From Nothopassalora personata (lineage: Eukaryota; Ascomycota; Dothideomycetes; Mycosphaerellales; Mycosphaerellaceae), in the NCBI GenBank assembly GCA_033816765.1, contig CM066297.1:1792573-1856572 (forward strand): 64,000 bases of DNA. Reading direction: 5' to 3'. Each line of letters starts with the position of its first letter. The first letter of the stretch is position 1. Below are positions 9,340 to 20,599 of this stretch, in pieces. Made by a program: the position numbers and the translations under genes. Under the pieces are notes generated by a model. It was given only the letters and a program-made list of their open reading frames with translations, was not told the DNA's origin and searched no databases.

Positions 9340-12300
9340 TTAAGTACAGTTTTCTAGACACAAGTAATCGTTAACGGACACAAGACTAGTGTTATGATCG
9401 ACTTAGGAGTAGCGGGGAATTTTATGTCCGAGTCTTTTATAAGAAGAAACGGGTTAGCTACCCTAAAAAAGAAATAGGGTTACGAGTTAATCGCGGTAAA
9501 CGGATCACCGTTACCTAGCGTAGAATGGGAGACGACACTATTGCTACTAGCTATCTAATAGCACTACGAGAATATTACCTTAGATGTTACTAATATAGCT
9601 AGTTATAATATAGTATTAGGTATGCCTTAGTTAAGAAAGCACAATCTAGTAATCGACTAGAGAAGAGGAGTACTTACATTTAGGGAATGCGACTGCGTTA
9701 TCGACATTTAACCTACGTATCGACAGCGGACGATAGTAGATAAGGCAAGGAAACAGCTTAACGCATTCGAGCTTACGACGAATAGAAGGATAGAAGAACC
9801 ACCTTCGACCGGGATAGACACTAGCGTAGGGCCGCCGGGTTACGAAGTCACTAGAAGTAATGGAAGTAACGCACTATCGAAGAATACTAACATCTTAGAG
9901 TTAAGTATTCCTAAGGAGTATCGCAAGTGGTCGCGACTCTTTAAAGAGGAGAGAGGCAAAACCGCCTTACCTAAGTACCGCCTATAGGATTACAAGATTA
10001 ACATTTAGCTAGGGAAAGAGCCTCTATAGGGACCCCTATATTAAATGTCTAAGAAAGAGCTATAGACCCTACGAGAATAGCTAAAGGAGAAGCTAGCTAA
10101 AGGATAGATAAGAAGATCCACCTTAAGTGTAGGAACTCTATACATGTTCGTTCTAAAAGCAAACGGGAAGTTACGACTCGTACAAGACTATAGGAAGTTA
10201 AACGAGATTACGATTAAGAACCGATACCCGCTACCTAACATCGAAGAAGCATAAGATAGATTAACCGGATTAAACTAGTACACGAAGATTGACCTACGAG
10301 ATACCTTCTATACTATACGAATAGTGGAAGGAGAAGAATGGAAAACCGCTTTTAGAATAAGATACGGGCTCTACAAATTCTTAGTTATACTAATAGGACT
10401 AACTAACGTACCCGCATCCTACTAGAACCTTATTAACGAAACACTTAGAGACCTACTCGATGTATGCGTTATCGCCTACATGGACGACATACTAGTCTAC
10501 ACGAAAGGATCCCTATAGAAGTACATAAGACAAGTCTAGGACGTCTTACGCAATTAGGATTCAAGACGGCACCCGAGAAATGCGAATTCCATAAGAAAGA
10601 AGTCAAATTCTTAGGCTTTATTATTAGCACTATAGGGATAACGATCGACCCCGCGAAGACATAGTCAATTAGAGAATAGCTAGAACTAAAGACAGTTAAG
10701 GATGTACAATTATTCCTTAGACTAGCGAACTACAACCGGAAATTCATTAAGGACTACGTAAAGACAGTAGCACTAATAACGATGCTTATAAGAAAAGACG
10801 TTACCTAGAAATAGGGAAAGGAACAGATTAAAGCATTTAAAAAACTTAAGGAACAATACGCTTTAGCCCCCACGCTTCGACTATTCGATAGTAGTAAGGA
10901 AGTCTACATCGAGACCGATGCGTCTAATATAGTAATAGGCGCGTGTCTAACATAGACACATAATAGGTAGAGACACCTAGTAGCCTATTACTCCCGGAAA
11001 ATAACTATAGCGGAACAGAACTACGACATCTATAATAAAGAGCTTCTAGCCATTATTGCTACTATGTAACATTAGAGAGTATATGTCGAGGGCCTACCGA
11101 AGTTAACGATTCTTTCTAACTATAAGAATCTTACGTACTTCACGACGACGAAAGAACTTACCCGAAGGCAAGCCCGCTAGTCGGAGCTACTAGGACAGTA
11201 TAAGTTCGAAATTAAATATACTCTAGGACGAGAGAATGGCCGCGCCGACGCGCTAAGCCGAAGAAGCGACTACATAGAAGGAAAAGAACTAGTGTAACAC
11301 AAAATATTAAAGACAAACCCCGACGGAAGTCTTAGTGCTAACACGAGAGAATTTAATAACATCGTACGGATATTAAGCGATCGGGACGAACAATTCCCTA
11401 TATCGCAAGGGAAATACTAGGTACTAAAGGATCGAGAAGAAGAATGCATACGACAACATTACGACGGACTAACTTATAGACACCCTAGAACTTTAAAAAC
11501 AATGGACCTAATATAACGTAGTTTCTCATTCCTATAGATGAGACTTAAGGTGTTACGCTACATTAAACGATGCGTACACTACTAACGAAACAAGGCTACG
11601 AGACATGCGAAATACGGTTACCTACAGTTTAGGATACCACCGACGAAACTATAGGACAAAGTTACAATAGACTTTATTACGAAACTCCTACCGTTAAGAG
11701 ATCAAGTTACGGAACAACTATACGACATAATACTAGTTATAGTTAATAGACTTACGAAATACGTACACTTCATTCCTACATTAGAGACATACAATGTAGA
11801 GCAGCTCGGATACCTCGTACTAGATAGACTTATCCGATACTACGGATTCCCCTAAGCGTTTATAACGGACAGAGACAAGCTATTTACATCGAATTACTAG
11901 AAGACGCTTATAGGAACGATCGGAATTAAACATAAGCTGTTAATAGCATATTATCCGGAGACAGACGGATAAACCGAAAGGATAAATTAAACGCTAGATC
12001 AATACCTACGACACTATATTAACTACGCGCAAGACAACTAGGTTTTATTACTGCTAATAGCGTAGATTGCACTAAACAACCACAAATCGGAGACAACTTT
12101 AACGACACTATTTTATGCGAACTTTAGTAAAGATCCTAACCTATTTAGAATACCTAGATCCTACCTATAAGCCGAAAGAGCAATCGTAATGACGGATACT
12201 CTTAAGGAAGTGCATAAAGAAACACGTAAGGCGATCGAAGATACATAACGAAAACTGTCTTAATAACGGTAGGACATAAGAAAAATGGCACCTCTACTAA

Positions 12301-12715
12301 AAGAGGGGGATAAGGTCTATCTCCTTATTAGAAACTTAAGAATAAGAAGACAGACCAAGAAACTAAATTACGTTAAGGTCGGACTATTTTTTATCGACAA
12401 AGTTATAGGACTAGTTAACTACCGCCTACGACTACTACCTAACGCGAAAATCCACCTAGTCTTCTACATTTCTAATTTGGAACCTGTAGACGCCGAAACA
12501 CCTTACTAGGAGAGCTTCCATTACGAGCCGGAAGTAGAAAACGAATTCGAAGTCGAAAGAATCCTAGATAAGAAAGGTTAGTAATACCTTGTTAAATGGA
12601 AAGGATACGATAAATTAGAAAATACCTGGGAACTAGAAAAGAACCTACAAAACTGTTAACAAAAGATCCGAGAATACTATAAGGAAAAGACCTATAAGTC
12701 AACCCGCGGGAAGTA
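9340..12715 (+). pseudogene. pol of chromovirus A (protease, RT, RNase H, integrase, chromodomain)
   Basis: The aspartic protease site lies at 9394-9420 and reads IDLGVAGNF instead of the usual D-S/T-G-A, so its Ser has become Leu. Reverse transcriptase spans about 10.0-10.65 kb with the catalytic YMDD at 10477-10488, and a frame change follows near 10550. RNase H runs about 10.88-11.28 kb. The integrase has its HHCC region near 11.45-11.6 kb and DDE blocks around DFITKLL (11.67 kb), ITDRDKLF (11.85 kb) and YPETDGQTER (11.95 kb). A chromodomain (EVERILDKKG, YLVKWKGYD, ENTWELE) occupies about 12548-12650; in chromoviruses it guides integration to heterochromatin. The frame ends at TAA 12713-12715, overlapping the opposite-strand frame by 17 bp. 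Confidence 0.88.
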
Positions 12716-13256
12716 ATTCGGGCACCTCCTAGAACTCGTTACCGAGACCCTTAATAGCACCCTATGTGCCTAGTAATAAGTTGAGAGCTAGACCCTTACA
12801 AGGGATATCCGAAGGAAGTAAGGAAGCCTCTTCTATCTCCTACTCCTCGATCTCCCTTTCCTCAACGGAAATCGCTTCCTCGGCGCGACGATGCACTAGA
12901 TCCATCTACTAACGTAAGCGCTCCTCGCGCGCGCGAGCAATCTTTAGGTCCTCGAGAGCCTTCTTATGAACCTGCATCGCCTCCTCCTAAGCGGACCGAG
13001 ACTCCTAGATTTTCTAGCGAAGACGAGCCTTCTTATCTACTAACCTCTTAAACTCCGACTAAGTTACTCTTACATCGCACCTTTAGCCGCGACGAAGACA
13101 CTTACTACACTTCCCGGAACGAATGTGCACCTTACATACGCGACTATGCTTTTTACACGTTAAGCATTTCTTAACTATAACTTCTCCCGCGGATTTAACG
13201 AACTTGTAGAGACGGCGGCGACGGATAGTGCTAGAAGGGCGTTAGTAGATAGGCAT
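12699..13256 (-). pseudogene. Opposite-strand six-cysteine (Zn2Cys6-like) coiled-coil accessory frame of A
   Basis: From ATG 13256 to TGA 12699 the frame is 186 codons with several RIP-type internal stops and no frame change. Residues about 30-62 contain C-x2-C-x6-C-x8-C-x2-C-x6-C (CLTC, then C, then KCSKC and a last C), all six cysteines intact. The spacing is that of the fungal Zn2Cys6 DNA-binding cluster. It is followed by a long basic and acidic helical stretch (SEFKRLVDKKARLR, then EEAMQVHKKALEDLKIARAREERLR) that looks like a coiled coil. It lies between pol and the 3' LTR, tail to tail with pol. Related frames occur at the same place in B, C, D and E. Function is unknown; DNA or RNA binding is inferred from the cluster only. 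Confidence 0.75.
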
Positions 13257-13347
13257 CGTAAAAGGAAGAAGCTATACGCGAATACATAGAGAATACCGTT
13301 CGTTATAAGTAAGCTTAAGGGACTAAGCTAGGCTAGAAGGGGGATAG

Positions 13348-13731
13348 TGTTACGGTTTAGTCTAAACGGCAGCCCCGACTAGACATACGTAACACTAATC
13401 ACTTAGAGACACGTAATACTGATCATCTAGACGCACGTGACACTAATCACTTTACGGACTGATTAGTGTAATCAGTTTGCTTAGTAGGACTAATTAAGGT
13501 GATTATACTAAGCTATAGGCTCTACGCCGCGAATCTCTTTTGTATTTAGGAACGCTAGAAACCCTTATGGTTCTAATGCGTTCAACTTATGTTACTATCT
13601 CACTAATTGGAATACAACTCTTACTCTAATTATTCATCTTCGCTTAGCTTACTTTAGCCTCTCTAAAGAATACCGCCACGTGACTTGACTTATCTCTCCT
13701 TTAAGACTAGCCCTAGAACGAGATAATAACA
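13348..13731 (+). repeat. 3' LTR of chromovirus A
   Basis: 384 bp, TGTTACGG to AATAACA. The purine-rich primer AGAAGGGGGATAG lies directly upstream. It also serves as the left LTR of the truncated copy that follows. Confidence 0.9.
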
Positions 13732-16096
13732 CTTAAAGGTATAGGACGACTAGACCCTACCGGAATGTTTAGGAGCTATACCCTCTTTAAAGAAAAGATA
13801 AAATTAATCTTTAGAACCTCGAACGAAGTTTAATAGGCTATACAAATTATTTAACACCTAAAGTAGAAGACGTCTACTTTAGAGTATACCGCTAAATTCG
13901 AAGAATACGGATAGATTACCGGATAGGACTAGACGGCGGTAATAACTATGTTCCGACGTAGGCTTAAGGACTCCGTTAAGGACAAGTTAATAAGATACGG
14001 AGGAACGATTACTAACCTTAAAGAGCCAATAAAGGCGTCGATTGACATCGATAACTAGCTCTAGGAACGGTACTAGGAAAAGAAATACGACTCTAAAGTA
14101 GGAGGTATAGTAGGATATACTCCGGATCGTAAACCCTTAGGGGGATACGTTACGAAGGGGGGATTCTTACGACAAAGCTAGCCCTATTATAGACTATAGC
14201 TAATAGAACTAGACGCTACCTAACGAGGACGGAGGATCGATAAGAGTAGAGGCTACGGAAAGCCCTTTAAAGGGAAAGGAAAACTTATATACTATACCTA
14301 TAGTAAGGAAGGTTATATAGCGCGGGATTACCGCGGTAAAAATATAGTGCGCCGCGAGCAGTTTAATATAATGCAACTAAAGGTAGGTAAATCTAGGAGT
14401 AGTATTAGACCCCAATAATTTAACTATACCTAGAGAGTAGAGGAGAAGGATAGCAACTAGGTTACGACGCCTCTCCTAGACCCCTTATAAGGACGAGGAG
14501 GATACTATATTTAATAATATACACTACTACTAAATAACTAACAATTAAAGACTAGTAGATTATTTAGTATAATAGTACGAGGAGTTAACTATAAAGTTAA
14601 GAAGGAATCTTAATACGGTTACGGAAGCCTTTACTAGCGATTCTATTACTAGGACTCGTATTAAACCTACTACGACGCTAAGTTAGGCGTAGGGTACTAG
14701 CTACGATAGCTAGTAGGAACCCTAGGAGCTTAATACGGACAAAATAAGCTCTAAGAAGTAGACATAGACAAATCTTACTTCGATAACGACAATAAGGAAA
14801 ACTAAGATCTGGAGTAGAACGGACGCTAGTTACTAGCACCGGAACAACAAATAAACGAACTAGATACTATCGAAGAAGATTAAGTACCGGAGGAGTTAAG
14901 CGAGGACTTATCCGAAGAAGAAGAGAGCGATACCGACGACGAAAACAAAGTGCACACATTTACGGTAGACGCGCTAAGAAAGCTCTATAAGTTAATTATC
15001 TACCTCTAACGAAGGTACGAAGAATTCCTACTAAAGTTCTTAGGAAAACGATACCTAAACCCTAACGAGTTCGATAAAACACTCGATATAATAAGGGGTA
15101 TAGTATAGGGTTACCTAACTATAAGCAATACGGAGAACTTAGTTAAAGCGGTTATTAAACGACTACCTATAGAAAGCTAAATAATAGATACCGGGTATCT
15201 AACACCGGTAGGAACTTTCGTCTTAAATAAACTACGAACAATAGTATAGTACGTACGGACTCTCTACTTAGAATCGTAGAAGATCTTAGAACGTAATAGA
15301 CTATAAGTATAGACATAGGGTAACGGGCTATAGGTTCTACCCGAAGCCTCTAGGTACGAAGTATAGCGAACTATATACTATTCGGGAAAAGGATTAGCTC
15401 CCTAGGAATAAGCGACTAAAGGGAGTTATATAACACTTAGGCTTACGTATCGACATTAAACATAGTTTTCCGGACATAAGCAATCGTTAACGGACATAGG
15501 ACTAGTATTATAATCGACTTAGGAGTAGCGGGGAATTTTATGTCCGAGTCTTTCGTAAGAAGAAACGGGTTAGCTACCCTAAAGAAGAAATAGGGTTACG
15601 AGTTAATCGCGGTAGACGGATTATCGTTACCTAGCGTAGAATAGGAGACGATACTATTGCTACTAGCTATCTAATAGCACTACGAGAATATTACCTTAGA
15701 TATTACTAATATAGCTAGTTATAATATAGTATTAGGTATACCTTAGTTAAGAAAGTATAATCTAGTTATCGACTAGAGAAGAGGAATACTTATATTTAGG
15801 GAATACGATTGTATTATCGACATTTAGCCTACGTATCGACAGCGGACGATAGTAGATAAGGTAAGGAAACAGCTTAACGCATTCGAGCTTACGCCGAATA
15901 GAAGGATAGAAGAACTACCTTCGACCGGGATAGACACTAGCGTAGGGCCGCCGAGTTACGAAGTTACTAGAAGTAATAGAAGTAACGCACTATCGAAGGA
16001 TACTAACATCTTAGAGTTAAGTATTCCTAAGGAGTATCGTAAGTAGTCGCGACTCTTTAAAGAGGAGAGAGGTAAGACCGCCTTACCTAAGTACTA
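13732..16096 (+). mobile_element. Truncated tandem copy of chromovirus A (gag to protease)
   Basis: This stretch is collinear with 7615-9975 of element A: gag, Tyr-substituted zinc knuckle, acidic region, protease (about 15.5 kb) and the following linker. It starts 3 bp after the A 3' LTR because about 340 bp of leader and gag start are missing. It stops abruptly at the junction with element B at about 16096. RIP is heavier than in A; for instance the zinc-knuckle His codon CAC is now TAT. An LTR-internal-LTR-internal layout fits unequal recombination between elements. Confidence 0.85.
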
Positions 16097-16164
16097 CCTA
16101 ACCGCTTACCGTAACACTATCCCCCTCCTAGCCTAGCTTCGTCCCGAAGCTTATATAAGATGTT

Positions 16165-17010
16165 ATGTCTACCCCTCTCTCTAAGCCTATAAGGATGTCT
16201 TCTTCTTCCTCTAAAAATCGTCTTCGGCTCGCTAAAGAAATTAACAAACACGGCCGCCCTATAGACTTTGCCTACGATTATTGTTTCCTAAACGGTCTTT
16301 CCTATGTCGCTATAGAGGGCAACTTCAGACTCCGGTGTTTACAATACGTCCGGCGTAGTCAAAAATGTGTTAACCTTTCCTAGGAGTCTCTTAATAAGAC
16401 CCGGGAGGAATATAGGAAGAAGGTTAAAAAGGATAAGGAGGATTTAGCGGAGGTCCTAGCGCGGTTAATACGGGATAAGGCGATACTTCGCTAAGTAGAG
16501 CAGCGGGCGCGTAAGAAGGCGTAGTACCTAGAGGCGGAAATAGAGGTGTCTAGTAAAATCGAGGATATCGACTATCCTACGGCGGACGTAATAATTAGCC
16601 TCTCTCTAGCTATGTAGTCCTCGATCGATTTTGTTAATAACGCGATTAACTTTTCTATCCCTTCTAGTTCTAGCGGGTAGGCCTATATCGGTTCCTCGTA
16701 GGGGATATGTTTATATAAGTTTCTTATTTTCTTTATTAAGTTAGTTATATAGCTTAGTAGTTAGAGCGTTAAGGCATAACCTATATATCTACGAGATCTC
16801 CTTGCCCCTAGGCGATGGTTCGTAGAAGGTATCCTAAGGTCGTAGGTTCGATTCCTACTTTAACCGCTTTAATACGGAAAACTAATATACTTGTATATGT
16901 CGCTTTTCCGTATTACTTTTTTTTATATTTACGAAGCTTTTACTAACAGTTTTGTAGGTTCCCTTTTAGTTCCTAGGTATTTTCTAACTCGTTGTATCCT
17001 TTCTATTTAA
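16165..17010 (+). pseudogene. Opposite-strand Zn2Cys6-like accessory frame of B
   Basis: The frame opens at ATG 16165 (or ATG 16195, MSSSSSKNRLRLAK) and is uninterrupted for 72 codons, then continues with RIP-type stops. A cluster near residues 36-67 reads Y-x2-C-x6-Y-x10-C-x2-Y-x6-C. Replacing each Tyr by Cys (TAT/TAC from TGT/TGC) gives C-x2-C-x6-C-x10-C-x2-C-x6-C. A basic helical region follows (KTREEYRKKVKKDKEDLAEV and on). The tail LVPRYFLTRCILSI at about 16965-17007 matches the C-terminal end of the frames in C and E. In B a tRNA-like segment lies before that tail, yet the reading frame across it is kept (281 codons from 16165 to TAA 17008). The role is unknown. Confidence 0.65.
16743..16927 (+). 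repeat. tRNA-like, SINE-like segment
   Basis: 16743-16865 can be laid out as a degenerate tRNA: A box TAGCTTAGTAG (16750-16760), D stem GCTT/GAGC, variable loop AGGTC, T stem GTAGG/CCTAC with a perfect B box GGTTCGATTCC (16845-16855), and a weak acceptor stem. At 123 nt it would need an intron-like insert in the anticodon arm, and the expected T33 is absent, so I do not assign an anticodon. Downstream an 11-bp hairpin (AATACGGAAAA and its complement, 16871-16915) and a T8 tract resemble the tail of a pol III unit. It is either a RIP-damaged tRNA gene or a tRNA-derived SINE. Confidence 0.5.
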
Positions 17011-17012
17011 TA

Positions 17013-17278
17013 TGTTAAACAGGTACGAGTTGCGCAGCCACTGGAAGATGGAATCTTGCCTTAGGACGAAGAAGGACCCAATGGGATAGCGTGTCTCTAT
17101 GAACAAGTATCGCGGATGTGGATGTAAAGGATAAGAGGCAGACTCATCTGTTCGGATGAGTCTTATACCCCTGATCCAGCCATGTCACCCAGCCACGTAA
17201 TCCTGTTGCGGGGCAACCACATGTTGGGGTCCGGTAGACCCCAACCTCTTTAACCCGATGACCTGCATATTCTCAACA
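17013..17278. mobile_element. Solo LTR, 266 bp, not RIPed
   Basis: The sequence starts TGTTAAACAGG, ends TCTCAACA and is flanked by TAATA on both sides (17008-17012 and 17279-17283), an exact 5-bp target duplication. Its base composition is ordinary, with many CA dinucleotides, unlike the surrounding TA-rich element B. It therefore inserted after B was mutated, and internal sequence was lost by LTR recombination. It resembles no other LTR in the window. Confidence 0.8.
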
Positions 17279-17283
17279 TAATA

Positions 17284-20200
17284 AGGTATTACTAACCTCT
17301 CTTATCTAGGATCTTTTCGACTTTGAATTCGTTCTCTACTTCTAGCTCGAAGTAGAAGCTCTCTTAGTAAGGCGTTTTGTCTTCTACGGGTTCTAGCTTA
17401 GAGATATAGTAGACTAGGTGGATTTTTGCGTCGGGTAGTAGTTATAGTCGATAGTTAACCGGTCCGATAACTCTATCGATTAAAAATAGTTCGACCTTAA
17501 CGTAATCTAGTTTCTTAGTCTATCTTCTCGTTCTTAAGTTCTTTATTAGGAGATAGACCTTATCCCCCCTCTTAAGTAGAGCTGCTATTTTTCGTATATC
17601 CTACCGCTATTAAGACAGCGTATAATGTTTTTCTTCGATCGCCTTACGGGCTTCTTTATACACTTCCTTAAGAGTATCTATCGTTACGATTACTCTTTTA
17701 GCTTATAGGTAGAATCTAGGTGTTCTAAATATGTTAGGATCCTTTCTAAAGTTCGCGTAGAATGGCGTCGTTAAAGTTGTCTCTAACTTATAGTTATTTA
17801 GTGCAATTTATGCTATAGGCAGTAGTGAAACCTAGTTGTCCTATATGTAGTTAATGTAGTACCGTAGGTATTATTCTAAGGTCTAGTTTGCTCGTTCCGT
17901 TTATCTATCGGTTTCTAGGTAATATGCCGTAGATAGCTTATGCTTAATTCTAATTGTTCCTATAAGAGTCTTCTAGTAGTTTAACGTAAACAGTTTATCT
18001 CTGTCTATAATAAAGGTTTTAGGGAATCCGTAGTATCGGACTAGCCTATTAAGTACGAGGTATCCGAGTTGTTCTACCGTGTATATTTCCAACGCGGTAA
18101 TGAAATGTGCGTACTTAGTAAGCCTATTAACTACAACTAGTATTATGTCGTAAGGTTGTTTAGTGACTTAATCTCTTAAGACGGGGAGTTTTGTAATAAA
18201 GTCTATTATAACCTCGTCCTATAGTTTTATCGGTAGAGTCCTAAACTATAGGTAACCGTACTTCGCGTGTCGAGCAGCCTTATTTTATTAGTAGTAAACG
18301 CATTGTTCAATGTAGCGTAGTACCTTCTATCTTATCTAAGGGAACTAAAAGCTACGTTATATTAGGTCTACCGTTTTTATAGTTCTAGGATGTCCGTATA
18401 GTGAGTCGTCGTAATGTTATCGTATGTACTCCTATTCTCGGTTCTTTAGTACTTAGTACTTACCTTACGATATAGGGAACTGTTCTTCCTTATCGCTAAG
18501 GATTCGTACAATGTTATTAAACTCCTTCGTATTAGTACTATGACTTCCGTTAGGGTTTATCATTAGTATCTTATGTTATACTAGTTCTTTTCCTTCTATA
18601 TCGTCGCTTCTCCGGCTTAGCGCGTCCGCGCGGCCGTTCTCTATCCCTAGAGTGTATTTAATTTCGAACTTATACTATCCTAGTAGCTCCGACTAGCGGG
18701 CCTACCTTCGGGTAAGTTCCTTCGTCGTCGTAAAGTATATAAGATTCTTATAGTCTAATAGAATCGTTAACTTCGGTAGTCCTTCGACGTACACTCTCTA
18801 ATATTATATAGCGGTAACAATGGCTAGAAGCTCTTTATTATAGATGTCGTAGTTCTATTCCGCTATAGTTATTTTTCGGGAATAATAGGCTACTAGGTGT
18901 CGTTTCCCGTTATATGTCTACGTTAGACACGCACCTATTGCTATATCGGACGCGTCGGTCTCGATGTAGACTTCTCTACTACTATCGAATAGTCGAAGCG
19001 TAGGGGCTAATACGTACTATTCCTTAAGCTTATTAAACGTATCGATCTATTCCTTTCCCCATTTCTAGTTAACGTCCTTTCTCGTAAGTATCGTTATTAG
19101 TGTTGCCGTCTTTAAATAGTCCTTAATGAATTTCCGGTTATAGTTAGCTAGTCTAAGGAATAATTGTACGTCCTTAACTGTCTTTAGTTCTAGCTATTCC
19201 TTAATTAACTATGTCTTCGTAGGGTCGATTAAGATCTCTATAGTACTAATAATGAATCCTAAGAACTTAACTTCTTTCTTATAGAACTCGCATTTCTCTA
19301 GTGCCGTTTTGAATCCTACTCGGGTGAGCCGTTTAAACACGTCTATAACTTTCTTTATATGTTCCTAGAGGGATCCTTTCGTATAGACTAGTATATCGTC
19401 TATGTATACGATAACGTATACGTTAAGTAGGTCTCTAAGTGTTTTGTTAACAAGGTCCTAGTAGGATGCGGGTGCGTTAGTTAGTCCTATAGGCATAACC
19501 CTAAATTCGAAGAGTCTATATCTTGTCCTAAAAGCGGTTTTCCATTACTCTCCTTCTACTATTCGTATAGCGTAGAAGGCATCTCGTAGGTTAAGTTAGA
19601 TCCGGTTAGTCTATCCTATGCTTCTTCGATGTTTAGTAGTAGGTATCGATTCTTAATCGTAATCTCGTTTAGCTTTCGGTAGTCTTATACGAGTCGTAGT
19701 TTCCCGTTCGGTTTTAGAACGAACATGTATAGAGCGCCTACGCTTAAGGTGGACCGCTGTATCTATCCTTTCGCTAGCTTCTCCTTTAGCTATTCCCGTA
19801 AGGTCTAGAGCTCTTTTTTGGACATTTAATATAGGGGTCCCTATAGAGGCTCTTTTCCTAGCTAAATGTTTATCTTATAATCCTATAGTACGTAGTTAGG
19901 TAAGGCGTCCTTACCTTCCTCTTCTCGGAATAATCGTAACTATTTACGATATTCCTAAGGGATGCCTAGTTCCGAAGTAGACATCTTCGATAGTGCGTTA
20001 CTTCTATCCGTTCCGGCAATGTCGTAACCTAACTGCCCTAAGTTAGTATCTATCCTAGTCGAAGGTAGTTCTCTTATCCTTCTAGTTAGTATAAGCTATA
20101 TCCTATTTAGCTATCTTACCTTATCTACTAGTAAACGCTACTACTACGTAGGTTTAATAGCGATAACGCAATCGCATTACTCGAATCTAAGTACTCCTAT

Positions 20201-20570
20201 TCTCTAATCGATTATTAGATTGTACTTTCTTAACTAAGGTGTCCTAAGTACGATGTCGTAACTAGCTATATTAGTAACATCTAAGATAATTTCCTCGTAG
20301 TACCGTTAGATCGTAAGTAGTAGCGGTATCGTCTCACGCTCTATACTAGGTAAGGATAATCCGTCTACCGCGATTAATTTATAACCCTCTTTCTTCTTAC
20401 GGGTAGCTAGCCCGTGTCGTGTAATAAATAATTCGGAGGTAAAGTTCCCGCTCGCTCCGAAATCTATTATAGTATATGTCCGATGCCTATTAACGATAAT
20501 CTTCGTTCGAAACACTATTGTCGATACTTAAGTATTATATGTGTTACATAACTCCCTTTAGTCGCTTATT
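17284..20570 (-). pseudogene. pol of chromovirus B
   Basis: On the minus strand the frame runs protease (about 20.55-20.3 kb), RT (19.9-19.25 kb), RNase H (19.0-18.6 kb), integrase (18.6-17.5 kb) and chromodomain (about 17.39-17.28 kb). The protease motif at about 20.46 kb reads IDFGASGNF, with the catalytic-site Ser changed to Phe. The block around it is still open for 69 codons. The RT active-site region lies near 19.4 kb. Stops replace Gln and Trp throughout. Confidence 0.8.
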
Positions 20571-20599
20571 CCTAGGGAGTCGATTCTTTTCCCTATTCG

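Larger units (their letters stand above)
6893..13731 (+). mobile_element. Full-length Ty3/Gypsy chromovirus A, RIP-degraded
   Basis: LTR to LTR, about 6.8 kb. Order is 5' LTR, gag, protease, reverse transcriptase, RNase H, integrase, chromodomain, an opposite-strand accessory frame, purine tract, 3' LTR. Stops replace Gln and Trp codons throughout, but A keeps more CpA than the tandem copy after it. That suggests milder RIP. No exact 5-bp target duplication is seen (ACACC before, CTTAA after), because the right side continues directly into another copy of the same element. Confidence 0.9.

Noticed and set aside
12285..12509. Separate 74-codon gene
   Set aside because: It is the surviving open stretch of the A pol between integrase and chromodomain.
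16743..16865. Functional tRNA gene
   Set aside because: Weak acceptor stem, no T33, unusual length and location inside RIPed sequence; kept only as a tRNA-like segment.
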